From: Pseudomonas sp. SCA2728.1_7
Lineage (GTDB): Bacteria > Pseudomonadota > Gammaproteobacteria > Pseudomonadales > Pseudomonadaceae
DNA: 64,000 nucleotides
Direction: 5' to 3'
Assembly (NCBI RefSeq): GCF_018138145.1
Contig: NZ_CP073104.1
Span: 3,782,001-3,846,000 of the forward strand
Shown piece by piece: positions 19,768 through 28,530 of this stretch. The number at the start of each line of letters is the position of its first letter. The stretch's first letter is position 1. The notes below the pieces were generated by a model. That model saw nothing but the letters and a program-made list of their open reading frames with translations. It ran no database searches and was not told where the DNA came from. The position numbers and the translations under genes are program-made.

Positions 19768-20117
19768 ACCAAAGGAAAACCCGCGTCCCCCTGCCCCACC
19801 CGCCGCCCTATCGCCCAAGTCGGGTGACTTACTGGCTGACTGTTCTCGTTGCTCTGCTGATTACTGTCGCCATTGGGTTGTCGATCTGGATGCTGATCGA
19901 CAGCTGGATCACCGGCTCTATCACCACCAACAATCGCGGCCCGCGCAGCACTTACACCCTGGCCCTGCAGCCTCGGCGGTTCTGGTTCGAGTTTTTCTGG
20001 CAGAGCGTTGGCACAGTGTTTCTGCTGGCAGTGGGAGTGTTCGGCGTGTGGATCTATCGCAAAGTGCAAGAGCCCGTGCACACGCCGAAGAGCAAGCGCC
20101 GCGCAAAGAAAACCTAA
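19764..20117 (+). CDS. Small two-helix membrane protein, unknown
   Basis: A 117-residue protein with two hydrophobic segments (about 20-45 and 75-98) and a basic tail (KSKRRAKK). No family recognised. Its ATG overlaps the upstream stop as ATGA, so it belongs to the same unit as the hydrolase. Its own stop overlaps the convergent YceK-type gene. Confidence 0.65.
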   Translation: MNQRKTRVPLPHPPPYRPSRVTYWLTVLVALLITVAIGLSIWMLIDSWITGSITTNNRGPRSTYTLALQPRRFWFEFFWQSVGTVFLLAVGVFGVWIYRKVQEPVHTPKSKRRAKKT

Positions 20118-20404
20118 AGCGTATTGATGTAATCCACCGGCAGCAAAACCGTGTCCAGAGCGGCATCCACTGGCAGGGATACGACGGTGATAACCGGACA
20201 GACAATCATCATGTAACAGACGATCGCCGCCGGCATGCCATCGCTACCACCACCACGCACACCCAGCAGGTGAAGGCTGCCATCAACCCCTCGGTAATAC
20301 TGGGCATCGGACAGGCCGTCATTCAAGCGCCCGATAAACGTTCCGCAGCCGCTCAACTGCAATACCAGGCCGATGACACAAACCGCACGCAAAATCCCTT
20401 TCAA
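20114..20404 (-). CDS. YceK/YidQ family lipoprotein
   Basis: A 96-residue lipoprotein with lipobox LSGC (Cys20). The body matches the YceK/YidQ pattern: a Tyr/Gly-rich segment (YYRGVDGSLHLLGV) and a C-terminal VVSLPVDAALDTVLLPVDY. Members are small envelope lipoproteins of unknown function. Confidence 0.88.
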   Translation of the reverse strand: MKGILRAVCVIGLVLQLSGCGTFIGRLNDGLSDAQYYRGVDGSLHLLGVRGGGSDGMPAAIVCYMMIVCPVITVVSLPVDAALDTVLLPVDYINTL

Positions 20405-20479
20405 ACCAGCGTTTCCTTACGTCACAAAGATGAGGCGCGGGATTGTACGCGCGCCTCGGCTTCGCCATCACATCCATCG

Positions 20480-20929
20480 CTATCCAGCGTCATTCCAGTG
20501 GAACACCAGATTGCGCGGAACGCCTGCACCAACGTCTGTCACGTCGCGCCGCGTTTCGCCTTTACGCGTGGCCACCACCGTGTACTTGCCGGGCGGTAGT
20601 TGCACGTATACCAACGGGCCCGTCTGGTTAAGCGTCAGTAGGGTTTGCCCTGGCGACTTTTCAATCATCACATCGACATCAGCGGTGTACTCGTCTTGCG
20701 CGCCCACAGCGAACGTCATGTGCAGGTTGTAACCGCCGGTTTGTTGAATGGCCTTCGCCTCATCCTCACCGATCCCGCCGGCCAGATAAGTGACGCCGTT
20801 CTGTTGTTGCTGCTGAACTTGCACCCCGGCACTGTCGACAGGGTCAAGACTGGCTGCCTGCAACATCACCGGAAACAGCAATGCAGCGACGGCGGCGATG
20901 GGCAGCATGAATGAAAGAACGCGTTTCAT
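20480..20929 (-). CDS. Exported small protein with carboxypeptidase-regulatory-like fold
   Basis: A 149-residue protein with a signal peptide ending QAA near residue 26. A Gln run (VQQQQQ) follows, then a beta-rich C-terminal half (VYVQLPPGKYTVVATRKGE) resembling PEGA or carboxypeptidase-regulatory beta sandwiches. ATG at 20929 puts the signal peptide at the N-terminus; an earlier in-frame start would precede it with a hydrophilic segment. Function unknown. Confidence 0.75.
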   Translation of the reverse strand: MKRVLSFMLPIAAVAALLFPVMLQAASLDPVDSAGVQVQQQQQNGVTYLAGGIGEDEAKAIQQTGGYNLHMTFAVGAQDEYTADVDVMIEKSPGQTLLTLNQTGPLVYVQLPPGKYTVVATRKGETRRDVTDVGAGVPRNLVFHWNDAG

Positions 20930-21188
20930 GATCACGACTCCCGGGTTCTTGCAGAACCCAACCGTTACTCCTTTTAGATTTTTCGTATCGGGGCGGGTTT
21001 TAGATTGTTTGGAACTTGGCACGTGTACGAAATGGACTACAGGCCATTACTCTCTGACGCCTCTTTCAGCGGCAACGTCCTGCAACATCAATCCCTTCTT
21101 CCGTCCCATTTAACCGGCTCGCCCGACATACCCACGCGGCGACTCTTGGCATGCTTTGACGCCTGTATCCAACGATGTGGAAGAGCCG

Positions 21189-22247
21189 ATGAGCCCGCTA
21201 AAACCTGCTGACACGCAAGACCCGAAAATCGATTCGTTGCTGGGGGAGCTGGGCGAACTGATTCGCCAGGCGCGGCAAAAAGTGCTGCGTGCGGTGGATA
21301 CGATTCAAGTGCAGACCTGCTGGCAGATCGGCAGGCATATTGTCGAGTTTGAACAAGAGGGAGCCCAGCGTGCGGGCTATGGAAAACAGTTGCTCGTGTT
21401 GTTGGCGAAAGATCTGACGGCGCAATTCGGAAAGGGTTTTGACGCTTCCAACCTGCGTTATATGCGCCTCTTTTATCAGGCGTTTCCAATTCGTGACGCA
21501 CTGCGTCACGAATTGAGTTGGACCCACTATCGTCGGCTTTTGGGAATAACCAATGAAAAAGCCCGCCATTGGTACATGGATGAATGCGCCAACCTGAACT
21601 GGTCGAGCCGCGCCCTCGACCGCCAGATCCTCACGCTCTACTACGAGCGGCTTCTCATGAGTCGCGACAAAGCCGATGTGATCGAAGAAGCCACCACCAA
21701 CATCGAAGCGCTGAAATGCAACCCGCGTGAATTCATTCGCGATCCCGTCATGCTCGAATTTCTCGGTCTGCCCTCGGCAGGCAAGGTCAGGGAAAGCGGT
21801 CTCGAACAAGCTCTTATCGACCATTTGCAAGGCTTTCTGCTTGAGCTGGGCAAAGGCTTTTCCTTTGTCGCCCGCCAACAACGCATCAGTACCGACGGCG
21901 TCGATCTGTACATCGATCTGGTGTTCTACAACTACCTGCTCAAATGCTTTGTGATCATTGATCTCAAACGCGGCAAGCTCAGCGCCCGCGATGTCGGGCA
22001 GATGGACATGTATGTGCGCATGTACGACGAACTCATGCGCAGCGAGGGCGACAAGCCGACAGTCGGGATTATTCTGTCTGCCGAGAGCAACGACTCGGTG
22101 GCGCGCTACTCAATGCTCAAGGGCAATGAGCAACTGTTTGCCAGCAGTTACAAGACGATCCTGCCGAGTGAAGAAGAGCTGCGTGCAGAACTCAATCGCG
22201 AACAGGCGTTGATCGAGGAGCGCAGGCTCACTCAATCCACCGAGTAA
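21189..22247 (+). CDS. DUF1016 / YhcG-type PDDEXK nuclease domain protein
   Basis: A 352-residue protein with an N-terminal DUF1016 helical domain (QVQTCWQIGRHIVEFEQ, SNLRYMRLFYQAFP, ELSWTHYRRLL) and a C-terminal PDDEXK nuclease domain. The latter shows DLYIDLVFYN and VIIDLKRGK with the Asp-x-Lys pair. Members often sit with restriction-modification or mobile genes; here it stands alone. ATG at 21189 follows GGAAG; an earlier start adds eleven residues. Confidence 0.85.
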   Translation: MSPLKPADTQDPKIDSLLGELGELIRQARQKVLRAVDTIQVQTCWQIGRHIVEFEQEGAQRAGYGKQLLVLLAKDLTAQFGKGFDASNLRYMRLFYQAFPIRDALRHELSWTHYRRLLGITNEKARHWYMDECANLNWSSRALDRQILTLYYERLLMSRDKADVIEEATTNIEALKCNPREFIRDPVMLEFLGLPSAGKVRESGLEQALIDHLQGFLLELGKGFSFVARQQRISTDGVDLYIDLVFYNYLLKCFVIIDLKRGKLSARDVGQMDMYVRMYDELMRSEGDKPTVGIILSAESNDSVARYSMLKGNEQLFASSYKTILPSEEELRAELNREQALIEERRLTQSTE

Positions 22248-22348
22248 AACTTGCGGATTGTTGCCGGGCGGCGCTGAGACTATCGTTGTCAGCTTACTCT
22301 TCAAGGTCGAGCGTCATGAGCTGTTAGGACACGCCCACAAGGCAAGAC

Positions 22349-23290
22349 ATGCAGTCAGGGTCGCCAACCTTGACTGCCGAGCAAGGTGAGCCTTTCAAAG
22401 AAGCTGCCGCCGACGGTTTTGCACTTGGCGGTTTCACTTGGCGTCAGTTCTTGCCTGATAGCCAACGCCCAGTAGTGATCATCAGCGCCGCCACGTCGGT
22501 ACATTGCCGCCACTACTCGCGTTTCGCGGCTTATCTGTTCGCAAACGGCTTCGACGTGATGACCTACGACTACCGCGGCATCGGCGAATCACGATCCGCG
22601 TCGATCAAAGGCTTGAACGCCTCGTGGACAGATTGGGGCGCACTGGATTTCGAAGCGATGCTCAAACGCGCGCAACGGGAGTTTCCCGGTCAGCCAATTG
22701 ACGTCGTCGGCCACAGTTTTGGCGGTTGCGCGGCAGGGCTCGGCGAATCCGGGCGGGTTATCCGACGGCTGGTCACCGTTGGCGCGCAGTTCGCCTTCTG
22801 GCGCGATTACGCCCCCGACCAGCGCTGGCGCATGTTCGGCAAATGGCATGTGCTGATGCCGTTGCTGACGCTGTTCTGCGGCTTTTTCCCCGGCAAGCGA
22901 CTCGGCTGGCTGGAAGATACGCCGAAAGGCGTTGTGCACGATTGGAGCACGCCTGCTGCACGTTACGAACTGCGCCCCAGTGGTCGCGCACTGATGAACA
23001 AGATCGGCGCCCTGCCCTTCGCCAACGTCCGCGCACAGACACTGGCGATCAGCATCAGCGACGATCCCTACGGCACGATTCCGGCCATCGAACGCCTGCT
23101 CGACTACTTCAATAACGCTGCAAAAACCCATCTGCGCATCGAGCCGCAGGACATCGGCGAACAACAAGTCGGACATTTCGCCTTTTTTCGCAGCGCATAC
23201 CAAGCCACACTATGGCCCATCGCTCTGACCTGGCTGCAAACCGGCGCACTGGCACCCGACACACCGGGGCGGCAAGTCCCGCGCAGCTGA
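22349..23290 (+). CDS. Alpha/beta hydrolase (S33/serine-aminopeptidase-like)
   Basis: A 313-residue hydrolase unlike the one at 18886. The nucleophile elbow is VVGHSFGGCAA, preceded by YDYRGIGES; the acid is probably in SISDDPYG and the base in VGHFAFFR. The family includes esterases and lysophospholipases. No operon partner is evident; the next gene begins 28 bp later. Confidence 0.82.
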   Translation: MQSGSPTLTAEQGEPFKEAAADGFALGGFTWRQFLPDSQRPVVIISAATSVHCRHYSRFAAYLFANGFDVMTYDYRGIGESRSASIKGLNASWTDWGALDFEAMLKRAQREFPGQPIDVVGHSFGGCAAGLGESGRVIRRLVTVGAQFAFWRDYAPDQRWRMFGKWHVLMPLLTLFCGFFPGKRLGWLEDTPKGVVHDWSTPAARYELRPSGRALMNKIGALPFANVRAQTLAISISDDPYGTIPAIERLLDYFNNAAKTHLRIEPQDIGEQQVGHFAFFRSAYQATLWPIALTWLQTGALAPDTPGRQVPRS

Positions 23291-23318
23291 GCCCTCTCAA
23301 CGCACGACGGAACACATC

Positions 23319-23744
23319 ATGGCCTCCGCCAACAAGCAGCAAAAACGCGCCACCCGGGCCAAAGCCAAGGCCAAGGCCAAGGCCAAGCAGAATCGCACCA
23401 AACGCGCCGAAGCGCCGGTCGAGTTGGACCCGAACGATGATCGCATCGACTTCGAATCGGTGGATCTGACCGAACTGTTCAAGAAAATGATCGACGCCGA
23501 GAAGATCAGCCAGCAGGCCCTGTGCAGCGCGTTCCTCGAAGACCCGCTGCTGGAACTGGTTTACGAACAGGAAGGCGAAGAAGGCGCGATGGATTTCATC
23601 CTCGCCGCGCTGATCGAGTATCGCCAGTGGTCGCAGGAAACCGACGAGGCCGGCGCGCTGGCGTGGATCGAATCCCCGGCCTTCCAGGCCGACTATGTGG
23701 CGGCGTCCGACGCGATTGCCGCACAAACCCAACAGAAGAACTGA
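23319..23744 (+). CDS. Lys/Ala-rich N-tail protein, paralogue 1, unknown
   Basis: A 141-residue protein starting MASANKQQKRATRAKAKAKAK: a very basic tail partly encoded by a tandem AAGGCC hexamer at 23365-23392. It is followed by an acidic helical domain (PLLELVYEQEGEEGAMDF, LIEYRQWSQETDEAGALAWIESP). The next gene encodes a paralogue, so the pair arose by duplication. No known family; the basic tail could bind nucleic acid. Confidence 0.75.
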   Translation: MASANKQQKRATRAKAKAKAKAKQNRTKRAEAPVELDPNDDRIDFESVDLTELFKKMIDAEKISQQALCSAFLEDPLLELVYEQEGEEGAMDFILAALIEYRQWSQETDEAGALAWIESPAFQADYVAASDAIAAQTQQKN

Positions 23745-23750
23745 GTTCCC

Positions 23751-24203
23751 ATGGCATCCCTGAACAAGCAACAGAAACGCGCCAAACGCGCCAAGGCCAA
23801 AGCCAAGCAAATCCGTATGGTCGGCCGCAAGCCACTGGAGCAGGACGAAGACCTCGACCACCTCGCCGAGCCGATCCCGGAATACACCCTGGCGATGTTC
23901 AGCAAAATGCGCGACGCCGAAGCCATCAGCCGCAACGAAATGCTGCTGACCCTGCTGCGCGAACTGGCGTTCGTCATCGTTGACCATCCAGAGCTGCTGG
24001 ACATGGAAAACGCCGACAACGAAGGCATGGCCGCCACCCACCTGGCCGCCGACATGTTGATCGACTACCGCATGTGGGCCGAAGGCGTAACGATCGAAGA
24101 GGCCCAGGCCTGGCTGAGCGAACCGCAGTTCATCACCGATTTCGGGATTGCGCTGGATGCTTATGGCAAGTCGGTGGAAGCACGGGAAGGCAAGAGCGAA
24201 TAA
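23751..24203 (+). CDS. Lys/Ala-rich N-tail protein, paralogue 2, unknown
   Basis: A 150-residue protein with the same start (MASLNKQQKRAKRAKAKAK) and the same domain logic as its neighbour (MLLTLLRELAFVIVDHPELL, MLIDYRMWAEGVTIEEAQAWLSEP). Only 6 bp separate it from paralogue 1, so both are cotranscribed and end at the strong terminator at 24220. The YRQW/YRMW and AWIESP/AWLSEP motifs are the best-conserved points between them. Confidence 0.75.
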   Translation: MASLNKQQKRAKRAKAKAKQIRMVGRKPLEQDEDLDHLAEPIPEYTLAMFSKMRDAEAISRNEMLLTLLRELAFVIVDHPELLDMENADNEGMAATHLAADMLIDYRMWAEGVTIEEAQAWLSEPQFITDFGIALDAYGKSVEAREGKSE

Positions 24204-24219
24204 ACAACGCTCGTAAACA

Positions 24220-24256
24220 AAAACGGCCGCTCGTCATCACTGACAGCGGCCGTTTT
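24220..24256. terminator. Bidirectional terminator
   Basis: A 12-bp perfect stem (AAAACGGCCGCT / AGCGGCCGTTTT) separates the convergent paralogue pair and gabP. The A- and T-runs at its ends make it usable from both sides. Confidence 0.9.
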
Positions 24257-24273
24257 GCATTACGCGTAACGGA

Positions 24274-25665
24274 TCAGTTCAACACCACCGCGCCACGTTT
24301 TTCCAGCTTGCGACGACGTGCTACCAGCAAACCGGCTGCCACCACCATCAGGCTCAGCAGGCCAGTCGCGAGGATTTCCACGCGATGGGCTTCCTGGAAC
24401 AGCATGATGGTCAGGGCCGCGACGATGAAGATGATCACCGCGTAGGTCAGGCCCGGGAACAGCCACATGCTGAAGACGATTTTCTCGCCGCGCGCCATAC
24501 GCTGTTTGCGCATGCGCAGTTGCGAGAAAGCGATCACCAGGTACACCAGCAGTGCGATCGCGCCGGAACTGGCCAGCAGGAATTCGAACACGGCGGCCGG
24601 GGCCACGTAGTTGGCGAAGGTGCACAGGAACGCTGCGCCGGTGGACAGCATCACCGCCCAGTAAGGCGTACCGCTTTTGTTGGTGCGAGTCGACATGGCC
24701 GGTGCATCGCCACGCTTGCCGAGGGAGAAGAGCATGCGCGACGAGGTGTACAGCGCCGAGTTCAGGCAGCTGGTCACCGCGACCAGAACCACAATGTCGA
24801 CGATCATCTTGGCGTTAGGAATGCCCATGCGCTCAAGCACGGTCTGGTAGGAACCGAGGTTGGCCAGCGTAGGATCGTTCCAAGGCACCAAGGCCACAAC
24901 GATGAAGATCGATACGAGGTAGAACAGGCCGATCCGCCAGATCACCGAATTGGTGGCCTTGGAGATCTGCTTGCCCGGGTTCTTCGATTCCGCGGCCGCG
25001 ATGGTCACGATCTCGGTACCCATGAAGGAGAACATGGTAGTCAGGATTGCGCCCAATACCGCGCCCATGCCGTTAGGCAGGAAGCCGCCGCTGTCGAACA
25101 GGTGCGAAACGCCACTGACCTGGCTGTTCGGCAGGAAGCCGAAGATCGCCGCCAGACCGAGGATGATGAAGCCAATGATCGCCAGCACTTTGATCAGGGC
25201 AAACCAGAATTCGAATTCACCATAGTTCTTCACGCTGAACAGGTTGGTGATAGTCAGCAGCATGGTGATGATCAGCGCGAACGCCCAGATGCCAACATCA
25301 GGGAACCAGGCGTGCAGGATGGTTGCCGCGGCGTTGGCTTCCAGTGGAATCACCAAGACCCAGAACCACCAGTACAACCAGCCGATGGTGAAACCGGCCC
25401 AGTGCCCGATGGCACGGTCGGCGTAAGTCGAGAACGAACCGGTGTCCGGCGAGGCAACGGCCATTTCGCCGAGCATGCGCATCACCAACACCACCAGGGT
25501 ACCGGCGGCGGCGTAAGCCAGCAGCACGGCAGGGCCGGCGGCAGCGATGGCGTGGCCGGAGCCAACGAACAGACCGGCGCCGATTACACCGGCGATCGAC
25601 AACATGGTCACATGACGCGGTTTGAGCCCCTGTTCGAGGCCATTGGAGCTTGGGGTACTGCTCAT
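24274..25665 (-). CDS. gabP: GABA permease GabP
   Basis: A 463-residue APC-superfamily permease with about twelve transmembrane helices. It closely follows enterobacterial GabP: LKPRHVTMLSIAGVIGAGLFVGSG, GSFSTYADRAIGHWAGFTIGWLYWW, VKNYGEFEFWFALIKV, and TSCLNSALYTSSRMLFSL. Imports 4-aminobutyrate with protons. ATG at 25665 is chosen because it places MSSTPSS right before the conserved start. An upstream extension of 37 residues is unlike the family. No gabD/gabT genes are adjacent. Confidence 0.92.
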   Translation of the reverse strand: MSSTPSSNGLEQGLKPRHVTMLSIAGVIGAGLFVGSGHAIAAAGPAVLLAYAAAGTLVVLVMRMLGEMAVASPDTGSFSTYADRAIGHWAGFTIGWLYWWFWVLVIPLEANAAATILHAWFPDVGIWAFALIITMLLTITNLFSVKNYGEFEFWFALIKVLAIIGFIILGLAAIFGFLPNSQVSGVSHLFDSGGFLPNGMGAVLGAILTTMFSFMGTEIVTIAAAESKNPGKQISKATNSVIWRIGLFYLVSIFIVVALVPWNDPTLANLGSYQTVLERMGIPNAKMIVDIVVLVAVTSCLNSALYTSSRMLFSLGKRGDAPAMSTRTNKSGTPYWAVMLSTGAAFLCTFANYVAPAAVFEFLLASSGAIALLVYLVIAFSQLRMRKQRMARGEKIVFSMWLFPGLTYAVIIFIVAALTIMLFQEAHRVEILATGLLSLMVVAAGLLVARRRKLEKRGAVVLN

Positions 25666-26219
25666 CGAAACTACCTTTGCGAGGAAAGCGATTGCGTCCG
25701 GCCCGTCTGGAATTTTCTTTCTCGTAAAAAGAAACCAACGGGGCGTTCCGGATTCTGCACGCAATAAATGCGCCAAAATGTTTCAAACTCTTCTGGGCTG
25801 CGGTTTTGCGCGAGACCGGACAGTCATCGCAAGTCATTGAGATTAATGGCTATTCGCCAGAGCGTTACCCTGCGACTCACTTTCAGGACGAATTCGCGCA
25901 CCAGAAACACACTGAAAAAGTGTGGGATGCACAATAAAAGGGCGATTCAGGAACGTTCGGCCGGATAGCGCTTCCAACACCCCGCCAAAGCTGGCAACAT
26001 CGCGCCTTTTTTTACGCGACACCCGCGGGTTTGCACGATCAAACACCCGTTCGGTTGTTGATGGGGCGACAGTCTGCTGTGCCGATGCGACAACCTGCCA
26101 CATGCCACCCGTTAACCGCTCGTAGCGCTGTTGGCTGCCATTGAAACGCTATGCTAGCTTGGCCGCCTCGCCAGGACGGCCATCCAACAGCTGGAGCGCA
26201 ACATATATGAGGAACGCAC
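25666..26219. other. 554-bp divergent intergenic region, gabP / ABC transporter
   Basis: No open frame here has family features or a good ribosome site. The region should hold the divergent promoters of gabP and of the ABC operon. I see no clear -24/-12 element or hairpin that would decide either. Confidence 0.5.
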
Positions 26220-26993
26220 ATGGCTGAGGCCACGCCCGCGCTTGAAATCCGCAACTTGCACAAACGCTACGGACAGCTTGAGGTGCTTAAAGGCATCTCG
26301 CTGACCGCCCGCGACGGCGATGTGATCTCGATCCTCGGTTCCTCCGGTTCCGGCAAGTCCACGTTCCTGCGTTGCATCAACCTGCTGGAAAACCCGCACC
26401 AGGGCCAGATTCTCGTAGCCGGTGAAGAACTCAAGCTCAAGGCCGCCAAAAATGGCGAACTGGTTGCCGCCGATGGCAAGCAGATCAACCGCTTGCGCTC
26501 CGAGATTGGTTTTGTGTTTCAAAACTTTAATCTGTGGCCGCACATGAGCATCCTCGACAACATCATCGAGGCACCGCGCCGCGTGCTCGGCCAGAGCAAA
26601 GCCGAAGCCATCGAAGTCGCCGAAGCGCTGCTGGCCAAGGTCGGCATCGCCGACAAGCGCCACGCCTACCCGGCGCAATTGTCCGGTGGTCAACAACAGC
26701 GCGCGGCAATCGCCCGTACGCTGGCGATGCAACCGAAGGTTATCCTGTTCGACGAGCCCACCTCGGCGCTTGACCCGGAAATGGTTCAGGAAGTACTTAG
26801 TGTCATCCGCGCATTGGCCGAAGAAGGCCGCACCATGCTGCTCGTGACCCACGAAATGGGCTTCGCCCGTCAGGTCTCCAGCGAAGTGGTGTTCCTTCAT
26901 CAGGGCCTGATAGAAGAGCAAGGATCGCCTCAGCAGGTGTTCGAAAACCCGCTTTCGGCGCGCTGCAAACAATTCATGTCCAGCAACCGCTAA
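26220..26993 (+). CDS. Polar amino acid ABC transporter ATP-binding protein
   Basis: A 257-residue ATPase of the HisP/AotP type. Walker A GSSGSGKST, Q-loop FVFQNFNLWPHMS, signature LSGGQQQR, Walker B VILFDEPTSALD and the H-loop VTHEMGFA are all intact. It heads a four-gene importer: ATPase, binding protein and two permeases. Basic amino acids (Lys/Arg/Orn/His) are the likeliest substrates by subfamily. Confidence 0.94.
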   Translation: MAEATPALEIRNLHKRYGQLEVLKGISLTARDGDVISILGSSGSGKSTFLRCINLLENPHQGQILVAGEELKLKAAKNGELVAADGKQINRLRSEIGFVFQNFNLWPHMSILDNIIEAPRRVLGQSKAEAIEVAEALLAKVGIADKRHAYPAQLSGGQQQRAAIARTLAMQPKVILFDEPTSALDPEMVQEVLSVIRALAEEGRTMLLVTHEMGFARQVSSEVVFLHQGLIEEQGSPQQVFENPLSARCKQFMSSNR

Positions 26994-27006
26994 CGGAGCA
27001 ACATGC

Positions 27007-27756
27007 ATGCAGAATTTCAAGAAGGTCTTCCTGGCCGCCGCCGTCACCCTCGCGTTCAGCGCCGGGGCCATGGCTGAAACCCTGAAGATGGGCATCGAAG
27101 CGGCCTACCCGCCGTTCAACAACAAAGATGCCAGCGGCAACGTGGTCGGCTTCGACAAAGACATCGGCGACGCTCTGTGCGCGAAGATGAAAGTCGAGTG
27201 CACCGTAGTCACTTCCGACTGGGACGGCATCATCCCGGCCCTGAACGCGAAGAAGTTCGACTTCCTGATCTCCTCGCTGTCGATCACCGAAGAGCGCAAA
27301 GGCGCGGTCGACTTCACCGACCCGTACTACTCGAACAAGCTGCAGTTCATCGCCCCGAAAAACGTCGACTTCAAAACCGACAAGGACTCGCTGAAAGGCA
27401 AGACCATCGGTACTCAGCGCGCCACTCTGGCCGGTACCTGGCTGGAAGACACCTACGCCGATGACATCAAAGTCAGCCTCTACGACACCCAGGAAAACGC
27501 CTACCTCGACCTGACTTCCGGTCGTGTCGACGCGATCCTCGCCGACAAGTACGCCAACTATGACTGGCTGAAAAGCGACGCTGGCAAGAACTACGAGTTC
27601 AAAGGTGACCCGGTCGTAGAAAGCGACAAGATCGGCATCGCTGTGCGCAAAGGCGACCCCCTGCGTGAGAAGTTGAACGCTGCTCTGAAGGAAATCGTCG
27701 CCGACGGTACCTACAAGAAGATCAACGACAAGTACTTCCCGTTCAGCATCTACTGA
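27007..27756 (+). CDS. Lysine/arginine/ornithine-type periplasmic binding protein
   Basis: A 249-residue SBP_bac_3 protein with a signal peptide cleaved after AMA near residue 23. The ligand pocket follows the LAO/HisJ pattern: GIEAAYPPFNNKDASG, DWDGIIPALNAKKFDFLISSLSIT, then ITEERKGAVDFTDPYY. It specifies capture for the operon, 13 bp downstream of the ATPase gene. The exact amino acid cannot be read from sequence. Confidence 0.93.
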   Translation: MQNFKKVFLAAAVTLAFSAGAMAETLKMGIEAAYPPFNNKDASGNVVGFDKDIGDALCAKMKVECTVVTSDWDGIIPALNAKKFDFLISSLSITEERKGAVDFTDPYYSNKLQFIAPKNVDFKTDKDSLKGKTIGTQRATLAGTWLEDTYADDIKVSLYDTQENAYLDLTSGRVDAILADKYANYDWLKSDAGKNYEFKGDPVVESDKIGIAVRKGDPLREKLNAALKEIVADGTYKKINDKYFPFSIY

Positions 27757-27773
27757 TCCTGACCTGTGGGACT

Positions 27774-27795
27774 GGCGCCGTGATGCAACGGCGCC
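27774..27795 (+). promoter_or_regulatory. Intercistronic hairpin after the binding-protein gene
   Basis: An 8-bp GC stem (GGCGCCGT / ACGGCGCC) with a 6-nt loop and no T-run lies between the binding protein and the first permease. Such hairpins often protect upstream mRNA, so that binding protein is made in excess of permease; that role is inferred. Confidence 0.55.
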
Positions 27796-27834
27796 GGCTC
27801 CCGACTTTGCCTGCCGCAATTTGAACAGAAACCC

Positions 27835-28530
27835 ATGATTATCGACCTCTACGGATTCGGCCCGGCGCTCGCTGCCGGCGCGCTGATGACCGTCCAACTG
27901 GCCCTCACCGCCCTATGCCTGGGTCTGGTGCTCGGCCTGCTCGGCGCCTTGGCCAAGACTTCCCCGTACAAGCCGCTGCAATGGCTTGGCGGCACCTATT
28001 CGACCCTTGTGCGCGGCGTCCCGGAATTGCTCTGGGTGCTGTTGATCTACTTCGGTACGGTCAACCTGATGCGCGCCCTCGGTGAGTACTTCGGCAACCC
28101 CGACCTGCAACTCAACGCCTTCGCCGCCGGTGTGATCGCCCTCGGCCTGTGCTTCGGCGCCTACGCCACGGAAGTGTTTCGCGGCGCGATCCTCGCCATT
28201 CCCAAAGGCCACCGTGAGGCCGGCCAGGCCCTGGGCCTGTCGAAATGGCGGATCTTCACCCGGCTGATCATGCCGCAGATGTGGCGCATCGCCCTGCCCG
28301 GCCTGGGCAATCTGTTCATGATCCTGATGAAAGACACTGCGCTGGTCTCGGTGATCGGTCTGGAAGAAATCATGCGTCACGCGCAAATCGGCGTGACCGT
28401 GTCGAAACAACCGTTCACCTTCTATATGGTCGCCGCGATCATGTACCTGGGCCTGACCGTGCTGGCCATGACCGGCATGCACTTCCTGGAAAAACGCGCC
28501 GCTCGCGGCTTTGCGAGGAGCGCTTCATGA
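27835..28530 (+). CDS. Polar amino acid ABC transporter permease (HisQ-type)
   Basis: A 231-residue inner-membrane permease with about five helices. The EAA loop that docks to the ATPase reads GHREAGQALGLSKWRIFTRLIMPQ, and the family signature FRGAILAIPKGHREAG is present. It forms a heterodimer with the next gene product, whose ATG overlaps its stop. Confidence 0.92.
   Translation: MIIDLYGFGPALAAGALMTVQLALTALCLGLVLGLLGALAKTSPYKPLQWLGGTYSTLVRGVPELLWVLLIYFGTVNLMRALGEYFGNPDLQLNAFAAGVIALGLCFGAYATEVFRGAILAIPKGHREAGQALGLSKWRIFTRLIMPQMWRIALPGLGNLFMILMKDTALVSVIGLEEIMRHAQIGVTVSKQPFTFYMVAAIMYLGLTVLAMTGMHFLEKRAARGFARSAS

Noticed and set aside
24385..25767. 460-residue plus-strand frame
   Set aside because: Antisense to gabP.
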